Shown here piece by piece: positions 1-7,247 of a DNA stretch of 15,282 bases. Both the position numbers and the translations under genes were made by a program. The stretch lies in the NCBI GenBank assembly GCA_002011395.1, contig MTNG01000093.1, positions 1 to 15,282 of the forward strand, given 5' to 3'. Origin of the DNA: Candidatus Aciduliprofundum sp. JdFR-45. GTDB lineage: Archaea > Thermoplasmatota > Thermoplasmata > Thermoplasmatales > JdFR-45. Position 1 is the first letter of the stretch. The number at the start of each line of letters is the position of its first letter. Below the pieces are notes generated by a model. That model was not told the DNA's origin. It worked only from the letters and a program-made list of their open reading frames with translations, and searched no databases.

Positions 1-339
1 CAGCGCCGCCCCGAATATGAGCATGAGGGCCTCGGTGACGCCCGTGGTCACGACGACGTTCTCCGCGTCCACGTCCACCCCCTGGCGGCGGTGCTTCGCC
101 GCTATCTCCTCCCTCAACTCCGGCAGTCCCTCCGAGGGTGAGTACTCCGACCTGCTCTCCATTACTGCTCCGGCGGCTGCCTCCCTCACGTGCTCCGGCG
201 TCTCCCAGTCGTACTTTATCGGGTCGCCTATGTTTAGTTTTAGGACCTCAATCCCGCGCCTCTCCAGTTCCCTCGCGGGTACGACCACATCGCGAATCGC
301 GTACTCAATCTCCTTCGCCCTCTTCGTGGCCCGGAACAT
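1..339 (-). CDS. Alanine aminotransferase-like PLP enzyme (N-terminal 113 aa, cut by window edge)
   Basis: Class I/II fold-type I aminotransferase, expected to transfer an amino group between an amino acid (alanine or aspartate) and 2-oxoglutarate using PLP. The visible 113 residues begin MFRATKRAKEIEYAIRDVV, go through a LNIGDP block (residues 35-40), then an EYSPSEGLPELREEIA block (65-80) and TTGVTEALMLIFG (98-110). All these closely match my memory of the archaeal (Pyrococcus-type) alanine aminotransferase. The PLP lysine and the C-terminal half lie outside the window. I chose ATG at 339 because GGTGA sits 5 nt upstream and family members start here; in-frame GTGs at 348 and 354 are alternatives, and a weak TATA-like TCCATAT (373-379) would place transcription near 348. 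It is divergent from the antiporter gene. Fold is secure; exact amino-acid specificity is inferred. Confidence 0.88.
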   Translation of the reverse strand, partial: MFRATKRAKEIEYAIRDVVVPARELERRGIEVLKLNIGDPIKYDWETPEHVREAAAGAVMESRSEYSPSEGLPELREEIAAKHRRQGVDVDAENVVVTTGVTEALMLIFGAAL

Positions 340-398
340 GCCATTCACCGCCACCCGTATCGGAGGAGGGTGATATGGATTTTTGCTCACCTGAAAAC

Positions 399-408
399 AT
401 TTTAACCT
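399..408 (+). promoter_or_regulatory. TATA-like element for the antiporter gene
   Basis: The run CATTTTAACC is centred about 36 nt before the ATG at 440, so transcription would begin near 429 and give a leader of about 11 nt. No good Shine-Dalgarno lies before the ATG. Weaker than the other promoters here. Confidence 0.4.
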
Positions 409-439
409 TTCACACACATGGGAGTGCGGGACAGGCCCC

Positions 440-1657
440 ATGGAGATCATAGTGGAGATCATACTGATTCTCGTCCTCTCCCGCGCCTTCGGCGAGTGGT
501 GCGAGAGGAAAGGCCAGCCGGCCGTTATAGGCGAACTGCTCGTGGGCATAATACTGGGGCCTGCGGTTCTGGGCTGGATAAGCCCGGACACCTTCGGGCT
601 GAAGACACTTGCGGACCTCGGCATATTCTTCATCGTCTTCGCCGCGGGACTGGAGTTCTCCATGGCGCACATAAAGAAGTTCTCCGTCCGTGCGTTCCCC
701 ATATCCTTCATGGGCAACAACCTGGCGTTCTTCTCGGGCATCTACATGGCGCTCCTGCTGGGGTACTCAGTCCAGACGGGTATATTCATAGGCGCAGGGT
801 TTTCCCTCACCGCCTTAGCGGTGACGCTCCGCGTCCTCGGCGATATGAGAAAGGACAGAACTGATTTCGGACAACTCGTGGTGACCTCCGCCGTCTACGA
901 TGACCTCTTCAGCATGTTCATACTCGCGATCGTCTTCTCCCTCGCCGTGAGTGAGAGCGCGGAGATCACCCCCGCGGTGATGGCCACCATTCTCATCAAG
1001 ATAGCCATCTTCCTCTGCATAATATTCGCCATAGACAGGGCCCTGAGGTGGAAGAACGAGTACCCGACAAATTACATAAAGCATTACATACGCAAGTTCC
1101 ACAGCAGGGAGGCGGAGTTCACAGTCGTTCTGCTGGCCGGCCTGCTCCTCGCCATGCTGGGCGAGGCCATGGGGATATCCTACATCATAGGGGCATTCTA
1201 CTCCGGGGTGCTCATAGGCGAGAGGGTCATAGGCGAGAGGGTTTACAGGAAGATTCACACGTCCATGTCCGCCATAACCTTCGGGTTCTTCGCCCCCATA
1301 TTCTTCGTCTACACGGGGACGCACTTCGTCCCCCTCTCAGAGATGACGCCGTGGATGTGGGGACTGGCATGCATCTTCATAGTCGTGGCCTTCGTGGGGA
1401 AAGCAGGAGGTGCCTACATAGGGGCGCGCCTGGCAAACGTGGGCAGAAAATCGGCGTGGGCCACGGGCATAGCCCTCAACTCCCGCGGCATAATGGAGGT
1501 CGTCATAGCCACCGTGGGCTACGAGATGGGGCTGATAAACCGCACTGTATTCTCGCTCCTGGTGATTACGAGCATAGCCACGACCATAATGACGCCTTTC
1601 CTGCTGACCCGATACCTTAAAAAGCACGGGGAGGAGGTTGACGACCTGAGCGCGTGA
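440..1657 (+). CDS. CPA2-family cation/proton antiporter (Kef/NapA-like, no RCK domain)
   Basis: Integral membrane monovalent cation (Na+ or K+)/H+ antiporter of 405 residues, almost entirely hydrophobic, with about 11-13 membrane segments. CPA2 signatures visible: a GELLVGIILGPAVLG block in the first helices (31-45), GLEFS (70-74), the paired ion-binding aspartates in AVYDDLFSM (D154, D155), a lysine in GKAGGAYIGAR (K321) and the conserved NSRG at 347-350. The protein ends soon after the last membrane segment, so it lacks the TrkA-N/TrkA-C (RCK) regulatory tail of KefB/KefC. The DD motif is usually taken as electrogenic in this family; ion choice cannot be read from sequence. The only ATG near the observed start is used. 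A perfect 15-bp tandem duplication lies inside (1213-1242). It probably forms its own transcript; HypD downstream has its own TATA box. Confidence 0.9.
   Translation: MEIIVEIILILVLSRAFGEWCERKGQPAVIGELLVGIILGPAVLGWISPDTFGLKTLADLGIFFIVFAAGLEFSMAHIKKFSVRAFPISFMGNNLAFFSGIYMALLLGYSVQTGIFIGAGFSLTALAVTLRVLGDMRKDRTDFGQLVVTSAVYDDLFSMFILAIVFSLAVSESAEITPAVMATILIKIAIFLCIIFAIDRALRWKNEYPTNYIKHYIRKFHSREAEFTVVLLAGLLLAMLGEAMGISYIIGAFYSGVLIGERVIGERVYRKIHTSMSAITFGFFAPIFFVYTGTHFVPLSEMTPWMWGLACIFIVVAFVGKAGGAYIGARLANVGRKSAWATGIALNSRGIMEVVIATVGYEMGLINRTVFSLLVITSIATTIMTPFLLTRYLKKHGEEVDDLSA
1213..1242 (+). repeat. Perfect 15-bp in-frame tandem duplication
   Basis: The 15-mer cataggcgagagggt occurs twice head to tail (1213-1227 and 1228-1242), so the antiporter reads IGERVIGERV at about residues 259-268. 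The two copies are identical at every base, which suggests a recent slippage event or tight constraint. Confidence 0.9.
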
Positions 1658-1691
1658 CCTCTTCAACCATAACTGAAATCGGGGCATCCCT

Positions 1692-1701
1692 TTTTATATA
1701 A
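1692..1701 (+). promoter_or_regulatory. TATA box of hypD
   Basis: TTTTATATAA is centred about 23-24 nt before the hypD ATG (1720). There is no Shine-Dalgarno in the 15 nt before the ATG, so a leaderless or nearly leaderless mRNA is likely. Confidence 0.7.
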
Positions 1702-1719
1702 GAAAACTCTGCCATCACC

Positions 1720-2832
1720 ATGGACTACAGAGACCCGCGCGTGGCGAGGAAAATCCGCGATGAGATAAGGTCTCTGAAGGGGAAGATAGGCGAGAACCTC
1801 ATCTTCATGCACGTCTGCGGGACGCATCAGGACACTCTCGTGCGCTTCGGGCTGGACGATATGCTTATGGGGATAGGCATAGACGTTAGGGAGGGACCGG
1901 GGTGCCCCGTATGCGTCACCACCACGAGGGAAATAGAGATGGCAAAGCACCTCGCGAGGAAGGGTGCGACCATCGCGCTCTACGGCGATATGCTCCGCGC
2001 ACCTGGCGTGGACGGCTCGCTTCAGGACGTGAGGGCGGAGGGCGGGGATGTGCGTGTTGTTTACTCGGCTGACGACGCCCTCCGCATGGCGAGGGAGAAT
2101 CCCGAGAAAGACGTCGTGTTCTTCGGCGTGGGGTTTGAGACCACTGCCCCGGCGACCGCCGCGGTGCTGCTCAGCGACCCGCCCGACAACTTCTCGGTGC
2201 TCTGCATCCACCGCTATACGCCCCCAGCGGTGAGGGGGGTCGCGGAACTGGGGAAGGTCATGCTCAGCGGCATGGTTCTGCCGGGTCACGTATCCACCAT
2301 CACGGGCATAGGCCCGTGGCTCTTCGTGGCGGAGGAGTTCCACATGCCGGCGGTGATAGCGGGCTTTGAACCCCTTGACCTCCTGATGGGCATACTGATG
2401 CTCATGCGGCAGGTGAGGGAAGGACGCGCGGAGGTTGAGATTGAGTACTCGCGCGTGGTCAGACCGGAAGGGAACATAAAGGCGCAGGAGGCCATGCGGG
2501 AGGTTTTTGAGCCGAGGGACGTTGAATGGCGCGGCTTCCCAGTGATACCCGGAAGCGGCATGGGGATAAGGCGCGCCTTTGAAGACCACGATGCGGAGAA
2601 GCGGTACGAGGACTGGCTCGCCGAGCTGGAGGGGAGGGAGTTCCCCGACCCGCCGGGCTGCAGGTGCGGCGAGGTCATAAGGGGCGAGATGCACTCGTGG
2701 GAGTGCCCCCTCTTCGGAAAGGTGTGCACCCCTGAAAAACCCGTCGGCCCGTGCATGGTCTCGGTGGAGGGCGCATGCGCCATAGAATACAAGTACGGAA
2801 GGTGGAAAAGGAGGGCCGCCCGGGGCGATTAA
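1720..2832 (+). CDS. hypD: HypD, [NiFe]-hydrogenase maturation factor
   Basis: HypD works with HypC as the scaffold on which the Fe(CN)2CO part of the [NiFe] active site is assembled in the cytoplasm. The 370-residue protein has the usual family length and its diagnostic motifs: HVCGTH (31-36, Cys33), GPGCPVC (59-65, Cys62/Cys65), GVGFETTAP (136-144), and PGHVSTITG (189-197). The C-terminal cysteine cluster that binds the [4Fe-4S] centre is present: C324, C326, C339, C346, C355 and C363. The ATG at 1720 follows a TATA box at leaderless spacing. No hypA, B, C, E or F and no hydrogenase subunits are in this window; the neighbours are transporters, so hypD stands alone here and its partners must be elsewhere. 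Presence of hypD implies the organism carries a [NiFe] hydrogenase. Confidence 0.97.
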   Translation: MDYRDPRVARKIRDEIRSLKGKIGENLIFMHVCGTHQDTLVRFGLDDMLMGIGIDVREGPGCPVCVTTTREIEMAKHLARKGATIALYGDMLRAPGVDGSLQDVRAEGGDVRVVYSADDALRMARENPEKDVVFFGVGFETTAPATAAVLLSDPPDNFSVLCIHRYTPPAVRGVAELGKVMLSGMVLPGHVSTITGIGPWLFVAEEFHMPAVIAGFEPLDLLMGILMLMRQVREGRAEVEIEYSRVVRPEGNIKAQEAMREVFEPRDVEWRGFPVIPGSGMGIRRAFEDHDAEKRYEDWLAELEGREFPDPPGCRCGEVIRGEMHSWECPLFGKVCTPEKPVGPCMVSVEGACAIEYKYGRWKRRAARGD

Positions 2833-2843
2833 TAAAGTTTATG
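2831..2843 (+). promoter_or_regulatory. Likely BRE/TATA of the MFS gene
   Basis: Purine-rich AATAAAG (2831-2837, BRE-like) followed by TTTATG (2838-2843) is centred about 27 nt before the GTG at 2868. It begins at the hypD stop codon. No Shine-Dalgarno precedes the GTG, which fits a leaderless transcript. Confidence 0.5.
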
Positions 2844-2867
2844 CTGTGATATCCGCTATACCTGAAC

Positions 2868-4145
2868 GTGCTGAAGACCCGCCCCCTCAGCGACCTCGAG
2901 CGACTCTACGTCGTTTACTTTCTGGCAAACCTAGCCATGGGGATATCCTACCCCTACGTGCCCGTGTACCTTCGGGAGATCGGAGGCACGCTCTTCATGG
3001 TGGCCATCGTCATCTCGGTCTTCAACCTCGTGTCCTCGCTCGCCCAGACGTGGTGGGGCGACCTCTCGGACAGAATGGGGAAGAGGGTGCTCTTCATAGT
3101 GATAGGGAACGTGGGACCCGCGCTGTTCTACCTGACCTACGGGCTGATAACCCTGCCCCTGCTGTTCCTCATGGTCCGCGGAATCCAAGGTCTCGTGGAG
3201 AACGCAGACGTGCCGGCATCCAACTCGCTCTCAACGGAGTACTCCACCAGCCCGGCAGGCATCTCCTTCGCCGTCTTCAACATCATCTGCGGCGTGGGGT
3301 ACTTCTCTGGCAACCTGATGGCCAAGGTCGTGGTGGGGCTCACGGACAGCGTTTCCATTCTCTTCACCCTGGCCGCCATTATATTCATAGCTGCCGGCGC
3401 GATGGCGGGCTTCACGCTCCACGAGCCGCCGCGGTGGAGGAGGAGGGTCGTGCCGTGGAGGATGTACTCCTTTGAGGGTGTGGGCGCGCCCCGTCCCATA
3501 TGGGGCACCATATGGAGCGTCTGGAACGTGGTTCTCAAGAGGATAAAGGTGGGCGAGGACATCGTGGTGATGGCCTGGGCGACGTTCTTTGCCATGATCG
3601 GCTCCGGCATCATAACCACATACCTGCCCCTCTTCTTCTCCACCATATCAAAGGACAGCGTCGGATTGCTTTACGCGGTGGAGGCGATCTCCTACGTGGT
3701 CTTCCTGCCGATTATGGGGCACATCTCCGACAGGGTCGGAAAGAAGCCCGTCATAGTGTTCAGCCTCGTGCTTTACATAGTGTACGCGTGGATGCTCTAC
3801 ACGTACAACGACATCCTGTTTCTCTCCGCAGCGCAGTTCATCTCCGGTGTAAAGTGGGCGAGTTTCTTCAACTCGGTTAACGCCTACACCACGGAGATAG
3901 CGCCGGAGGGCAAACTGGCCACGTATCTCGGGCTGACCTACATGGCCATATTCCTTGGGTGGACTGTGGCACCCCTCGTGGCGGCCACGCTGCTACTCTT
4001 CGTGGGGGCACAGTTCCAGCACCTGTTCCTCCTGTCCATAGCGCCGATCGTGGCCTCCCTCATGATATTCCTCACCATCAGGAACGTCAGGCCCAGAAAG
4101 GGCAAGCCCAGTCCCTTCATAGACCACTACACCGTCAAGAGATAA
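2868..4145 (+). CDS. Major facilitator superfamily transporter
   Basis: Secondary transporter of 425 residues with about 12 hydrophobic segments in two halves. The MFS motif A loop between TM2 and TM3 is clear: GDLSDRMGKR (64-73), and its echo in the second half, GHISDRVGKK, lies near residues 285-294. The central cytoplasmic loop (about residues 180-225) is basic and contains PPRWRRR. Such families move sugars, drugs or small organic acids; nothing visible fixes the substrate. The start is a GTG at 2868 with a TATA-like element at leaderless distance; no ATG upstream is in frame. The gene is 35 nt after hypD and ends 10 nt before the convergent DUF35 gene. Confidence 0.88.
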   Translation: MLKTRPLSDLERLYVVYFLANLAMGISYPYVPVYLREIGGTLFMVAIVISVFNLVSSLAQTWWGDLSDRMGKRVLFIVIGNVGPALFYLTYGLITLPLLFLMVRGIQGLVENADVPASNSLSTEYSTSPAGISFAVFNIICGVGYFSGNLMAKVVVGLTDSVSILFTLAAIIFIAAGAMAGFTLHEPPRWRRRVVPWRMYSFEGVGAPRPIWGTIWSVWNVVLKRIKVGEDIVVMAWATFFAMIGSGIITTYLPLFFSTISKDSVGLLYAVEAISYVVFLPIMGHISDRVGKKPVIVFSLVLYIVYAWMLYTYNDILFLSAAQFISGVKWASFFNSVNAYTTEIAPEGKLATYLGLTYMAIFLGWTVAPLVAATLLLFVGAQFQHLFLLSIAPIVASLMIFLTIRNVRPRKGKPSPFIDHYTVKR

Positions 4146-4155
4146 AAAAGAAGAA
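4144..4155 (-). terminator. T-rich terminator of the mevalonate operon
   Basis: Read on the minus strand, the DUF35 stop codon (4156-4158) is followed at once by TTCTTCTTTTTT, a typical archaeal intrinsic oligo-T terminator. It overlaps the stop codon of the convergent MFS gene. Confidence 0.65.
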
Positions 4156-4557
4156 TCAGAGGTCGGGCACGAACTTGTAGCCGTAGACGATCACGCCGTC
4201 CTTCCCCTCCTCGCCGAGACGCCGGAAGACGGCCCTCACGGGCATGCCGATTTCCACGTCCTCCGGCCTGCAGTCCACTATCTGCCCGGTGACGCGGGGG
4301 CCCTCCTCCATCTCCACTATGGCCATTATGTACGGCTTCTGCAGTTCGTAGCCCAGCACATTTTGATAGACCACTGTGTAGGAGTAGACCTTCCCGCGGC
4401 CCGACAGCTCCACGTCCTCCATCTTCCCGTAGGACTCGCGGTGGCACGTGGGGCACACGTCCCTCGGAGGGAAGTACACCTTGCCGCATGCGGGGCACTT
4501 TTTGCCGACCATTCTGTACCTGGCGACCCTCTCCCTCCACACGCGCGGAACCACCAT
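4156..4557 (-). CDS. DUF35 Zn-ribbon/OB-fold protein of the thiolase-HMG-CoA synthase complex
   Basis: Small acyl-CoA-binding scaffold, 133 residues. A rubredoxin-like Zn ribbon is formed by CPAC (C21, C24) and CPTC (C35, C38); an OB-fold follows, with VYSYTVVYQN and PYIMAIVEMEEGPRVTGQIVD near residues 57-93. In methanogens the homologous protein bridges acetoacetyl-CoA thiolase and HMG-CoA synthase so that acetoacetyl-CoA passes directly between them. Here the gene is the last of the three and its ATG (4557) directly abuts the thiolase TGA, with GGAGGTGGTG inside the thiolase 3' end serving as ribosome site, so translation is probably coupled and stoichiometry held. Family and role are well supported by motif plus neighbours. 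Confidence 0.95.
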   Translation of the reverse strand: MVVPRVWRERVARYRMVGKKCPACGKVYFPPRDVCPTCHRESYGKMEDVELSGRGKVYSYTVVYQNVLGYELQKPYIMAIVEMEEGPRVTGQIVDCRPEDVEIGMPVRAVFRRLGEEGKDGVIVYGYKFVPDL

Positions 4558-5724
4558 TCACACCACCTCCAGTATGTGCACGAAGACGGAAGAGGCCGTC
4601 CCGCCCACGTTGTGCGTGAGGGCCCTCTTCGCGCCGTCCACCTGCCTCTCGCCCGCCTCGCCTCTCAGCTGTATGACGGTCTCCACAACCTGCCCCACGC
4701 CCGTGGCTCCGACCGGATGGCCCTTCGCCTTCAGCCCGCCCGAGGGGTTGACCGGGAGTTTCCCCCCGAGGGCTATCTGGCCCTCCTCGGCGAATTTGCC
4801 GCCCTGGCCTTTCTCCACGAAGCCGAGGTCCTCCAGGGCTATGAGAGAAATTATGGAGAAGGCGTCGTGCAGTTCAACGAAGTCAATGTCCCCCGGACCA
4901 ACGCCGGCCATCCTGTAGGCCTTCCTGCCCGCCTCCACGTTCGCCTTCACGGTCGTGATGGACGGGCGGGAGTGGATGGATATGTAATCCGTCGTGGCCA
5001 CGCTCGCGGATATCTTCACCGGCGTGTCCGTGTACTTTCTGGCCACTTCCATGGGGGCGAGCACAACGGCCGCCGCTCCGTCGGTGATCGGCGAGCAGTC
5101 CAGCAGCGTGAGGGGGTCCGCTATAACGGGAGCGTTAAGAACCTTCTCAACCGTGATGCGGTTCCTCAGCTGCGCCATCGGATTTTTACTCGCGTTCTCG
5201 TGGGCCACCACCGGGAACATCGCGAGCTGCTCCCTCGTGGTGCCGTACTCGTACATGTGCCGGCGCGCCATCATGGCGCCCAGCGAGGGGAACGTGGCGC
5301 CGAATGTGACTTCCCACTCGCGGTCCGCGGCGCTCGCGAGCGCGTCCGTCATGTGCTCCCCCGGCACGTCCGTCATCTTCTCAACGCCGCCGACCAGAAC
5401 CATGTCGTAGAGGCCGGAGGCGACGGCCATGAAGCCCATGTGAAGCGCCGCCCCACCGGAGCCGCATGCGGCCTCCACCTTCACCGCCGGGACGTTGTGC
5501 TCCGCGAGCCCTGCGAAGTCCGCTATTATCGTGGCAAGGTGGTCCTGTCCTATGACCGTGCCGGCCGCCATGTTGCCGCCGAAGATGGCGTCTATCTCCT
5601 TCGCATATATGTTCGCGTCCTCAACGGCCTTCAGGCCGGCCTCAACGGCGAGGTCCCTCAGGGAGCGCTTCCAGTGCTCCCCGTACTTCGTCTGACCTAT
5701 ACCGATTATGGCGACATCACGCAA
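4558..5724 (-). CDS. Acetyl-CoA C-acetyltransferase (archaeal thiolase, SCP2-like)
   Basis: Condenses two acetyl-CoA to acetoacetyl-CoA, the first step of the mevalonate pathway to archaeal isoprenoid lipids. Of 388 residues, the nucleophile is Cys87 in AACGSGG; other active-site blocks are LHDAFS (His286), KGHPVGATG (His336) and HNVGG (His381), which stands where bacterial and mitochondrial thiolases carry the second cysteine, as I recall for the archaeal group. The start needs care: a longer reading begins at GTG 5733, but that GTG lies inside GGAGGTGAT, the ribosome site. The TTG at 5724 is 4 nt after that site and gives MRDVAIIGIGQTKYG, the usual N-terminus of the family. This start overlaps the end of the HMG-CoA synthase gene by 8 nt (TTGCGTGA). 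Confidence 0.95.
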   Translation of the reverse strand: MRDVAIIGIGQTKYGEHWKRSLRDLAVEAGLKAVEDANIYAKEIDAIFGGNMAAGTVIGQDHLATIIADFAGLAEHNVPAVKVEAACGSGGAALHMGFMAVASGLYDMVLVGGVEKMTDVPGEHMTDALASAADREWEVTFGATFPSLGAMMARRHMYEYGTTREQLAMFPVVAHENASKNPMAQLRNRITVEKVLNAPVIADPLTLLDCSPITDGAAAVVLAPMEVARKYTDTPVKISASVATTDYISIHSRPSITTVKANVEAGRKAYRMAGVGPGDIDFVELHDAFSIISLIALEDLGFVEKGQGGKFAEEGQIALGGKLPVNPSGGLKAKGHPVGATGVGQVVETVIQLRGEAGERQVDGAKRALTHNVGGTASSVFVHILEVV

Positions 5725-6775
5725 TGGGATCACCTCCCATCCTGAGCATCTTCCTGAACTTCACGTACAGGGCGTAGTCTATGAACTCTCCCCTCTCTAT
5801 CTGGTCCCAGACGCCCGGAGCGGCGTTTCTGTCGTAGTTGGCCATTTCGTCCGTGACGGTGATGTCAAACGCATCGCTCCCGGCGCCGCTGCCGAAGGAG
5901 ACCGCGAGAATTCTATCGCCCGGCTCCGCGTGATCCAGCACCGCGGAGAGGCCCGTGACCATTGAGCCGGAGTATGTGTTCCCTATGTAGGGGGTGACAA
6001 GTCCCTTCTTCACCTGCTCCTCCGTGAAGCCGAGGCGCTTCGCGGCGGCCAGCGGAAACTTGCCGTTGGGCTGGTGGAACACCGCCCACCTGTAATCCTT
6101 CGGCTCCGTGCCCATGACCTCCATCATCTTCCTGGCGGCGGTGAGCACGTGATAAAAATACGCGGGCTCGCCCGTGAATCGTCCCCCGTGGCGCGGATAC
6201 ATCTGACCCTCCCTGCGCCAGAAGTCGGGGGTGTCGGTGGTGACGGACAGGGTGTGATTTATCTCCGCTATCACGTTCTCCTTCCCTATAACGAAGGCGG
6301 TGCCGCCGGCGGAGGCGGAGTACTCCAGCGCGTCTCCAGGCGCGCCCTGGGAAGTGTCAGCGCCTATGGCCACGCCGTACTTTATCATCCCCGCCTTCAC
6401 CATCCCGTAGACGGCCTGCATTCCCGCGGTGCCCGCCTTGCACGCGAACTCGAGGTCCGCGGCGGTGAGGAAGGGCGTGGCACCTATGGCCTCCGCCACG
6501 ATCGTGGCGGTGGGCTTCACCGCGTAGGGATGGCTCTCGGAGCCGACGAAAATCGCGCCTATCTCCTGCGGATCTATCCTCCTGCGGCGGAGGGCGTTTC
6601 TGGCGGCCTCCACCGCTATGGTGGCCGTGTCCTCGTCTGGCGCGGGGACGCTCTTGCTTATCAGCCGGAGCCCTTTTTTGACGCGCTCTGGGTTGTCGCC
6701 CCACACGCGGGCGATTTCCTCCGTCCTTATCCTGTACTTCGGGATGTAACTCCCGTAGGTGACTATGCCCACCAT
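5717..6775 (-). CDS. Hydroxymethylglutaryl-CoA synthase (archaeal type)
   Basis: Adds acetyl-CoA to acetoacetyl-CoA to give HMG-CoA, the second mevalonate step. The 352 residues fit the archaeal family. Visible catalytic residues: PDEDTAT (general acid/base Glu48), the acyl-binding cysteine in EFACKAGT (Cys112) and the histidine in FHQPNGKFP (His234); SGSMVTGL (259-266) and FGSGAGSDAF (284-293) are further conserved blocks. ATG 6775 gives MVGIV, the usual start; GTG 6784, three codons upstream, is exactly at leaderless distance from the TATA-like TTAAATA at 6808-6814 and remains possible. First gene of an operon with the thiolase and DUF35 genes, with which it is known to form a channelling complex in methanogenic archaea. 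Confidence 0.95.
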   Translation of the reverse strand: MVGIVTYGSYIPKYRIRTEEIARVWGDNPERVKKGLRLISKSVPAPDEDTATIAVEAARNALRRRRIDPQEIGAIFVGSESHPYAVKPTATIVAEAIGATPFLTAADLEFACKAGTAGMQAVYGMVKAGMIKYGVAIGADTSQGAPGDALEYSASAGGTAFVIGKENVIAEINHTLSVTTDTPDFWRREGQMYPRHGGRFTGEPAYFYHVLTAARKMMEVMGTEPKDYRWAVFHQPNGKFPLAAAKRLGFTEEQVKKGLVTPYIGNTYSGSMVTGLSAVLDHAEPGDRILAVSFGSGAGSDAFDITVTDEMANYDRNAAPGVWDQIERGEFIDYALYVKFRKMLRMGGDPIA

Positions 6776-6807
6776 GCCGAACACCGCGCGGGAAATCGCC
6801 CCTGCGC

Positions 6808-6814
6808 TATTTAA
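6808..6814 (-). promoter_or_regulatory. TATA box of the HMG-CoA synthase operon
   Basis: Minus-strand TTAAATA centred at 6811 is 27 nt before GTG 6784 and 36 nt before ATG 6775. It predicts either a leaderless GTG start or a leader of about 9 nt. Confidence 0.55.
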
Positions 6815-6832
6815 CTCTTACCGTAGTTCCCC

Positions 6833-6848
6833 AACGGCAATCGCCGTT
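6833..6848. other. Short perfect hairpin after the small gene
   Basis: AACGGC and GCCGTT pair as a 6-bp stem round a 4-base loop. It abuts the TAA stop (6849-6851) of the minus-strand gene. On the minus strand it is followed by GGGG and not by a T-run, so it is not a classical terminator; it could protect or define the 3' end. Confidence 0.35.
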
Positions 6849-7136
6849 TTAGAGCATGTCGTACAGCTCCACGGGGCCGTCGGGGGTCATGATCTTCCGG
6901 GGCCCCTTCCCCTCGCCCCGCAGCATGAGGAACCTGTTCTTTCCAGTGGGGATGACGAAGTACTCCTCCACGGTGCCGTCCTCCCTCTTCAGGACGAGCT
7001 TGTACTTCTTCTCCTTCCGCTCGCCCGTCTCGGGGTCCAGATAGGCGTACCTCACGAAGGTACCGCGGTCAATGAAACTCCGCACTTCCCTCTTCCCCCT
7101 CTTCGTTACCGCTATGACCTCCTCCGGGAATTCCAT
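6849..7136 (-). CDS. Small unknown protein (95 aa)
   Basis: I do not recognise the family. The 95 residues are charged and free of cysteine and membrane segments. Alternating hydrophobic and charged stretches (EEVIAVTKRGKREVRSF, KKYKLVLKREDGTVEEYFV, NRFLMLRGEG, RKIMTPDGPVELYDML) suggest a compact beta-rich domain. The reading frame is open for 30 further codons upstream, but ATG 7136 is chosen because the strong TATAAAAA on the minus strand (7159-7166) is centred 26-27 nt away, the leaderless spacing used by its neighbours, and the upstream extension would run through that promoter. The base composition matches the housekeeping genes beside it, so it is probably a native lineage gene. It stops 74 bases before the HMG-CoA synthase ATG, which has its own TATA box. 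Confidence 0.75.
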   Translation of the reverse strand: MEFPEEVIAVTKRGKREVRSFIDRGTFVRYAYLDPETGERKEKKYKLVLKREDGTVEEYFVIPTGKNRFLMLRGEGKGPRKIMTPDGPVELYDML

Positions 7137-7158
7137 GGTATGAAACAGGTGGAGGGGG

Positions 7159-7166
7159 TATAAAAA
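7159..7166 (-). promoter_or_regulatory. TATA box of the 95-aa gene
   Basis: On the minus strand TTTTTATA, centred at 7162-7163, is 26-27 nt before ATG 7136. This is one of the clearest leaderless arrangements in the window. Confidence 0.75.
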
Positions 7167-7204
7167 GGGTGCGGTTCTTATGGAGAGGGCCATATGCGAG
7201 GTGG

Positions 7205-7214
7205 GTTTAAATAT
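7205..7214 (+). promoter_or_regulatory. TATA box of the leader ORF/beta-propeller unit
   Basis: TTTAAATATC is centred about 38 nt before ATG 7248, so transcription would start near 7236 and the short leader would carry the ribosome site AGGTGGTGAG (7238-7247). The A+T-rich stretch continues to 7230, so a second, closer element is possible. Confidence 0.55.
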
Positions 7215-7247
7215 CATAAAAATCATACATTCCTATCAGGTGGTGAG

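Noticed and set aside
375..452. 25-codon ORF with GGAGGAGGGTGAT before its ATG, upstream of the antiporter
   Set aside because: It overlaps the antiporter start out of frame, has no recognisable features, and its apparent ribosome site lies in the aminotransferase 5' region. Probably chance.
1663..2694. 343-codon minus-strand frame
   Set aside because: Antisense shadow of hypD, whose motifs are all intact on the plus strand.
4363..5745. 460-codon open frame on the plus strand
   Set aside because: It is antisense to the thiolase, an artefact of high G+C codon use; the protein is low-complexity His/Arg/Leu-rich with no family resemblance.
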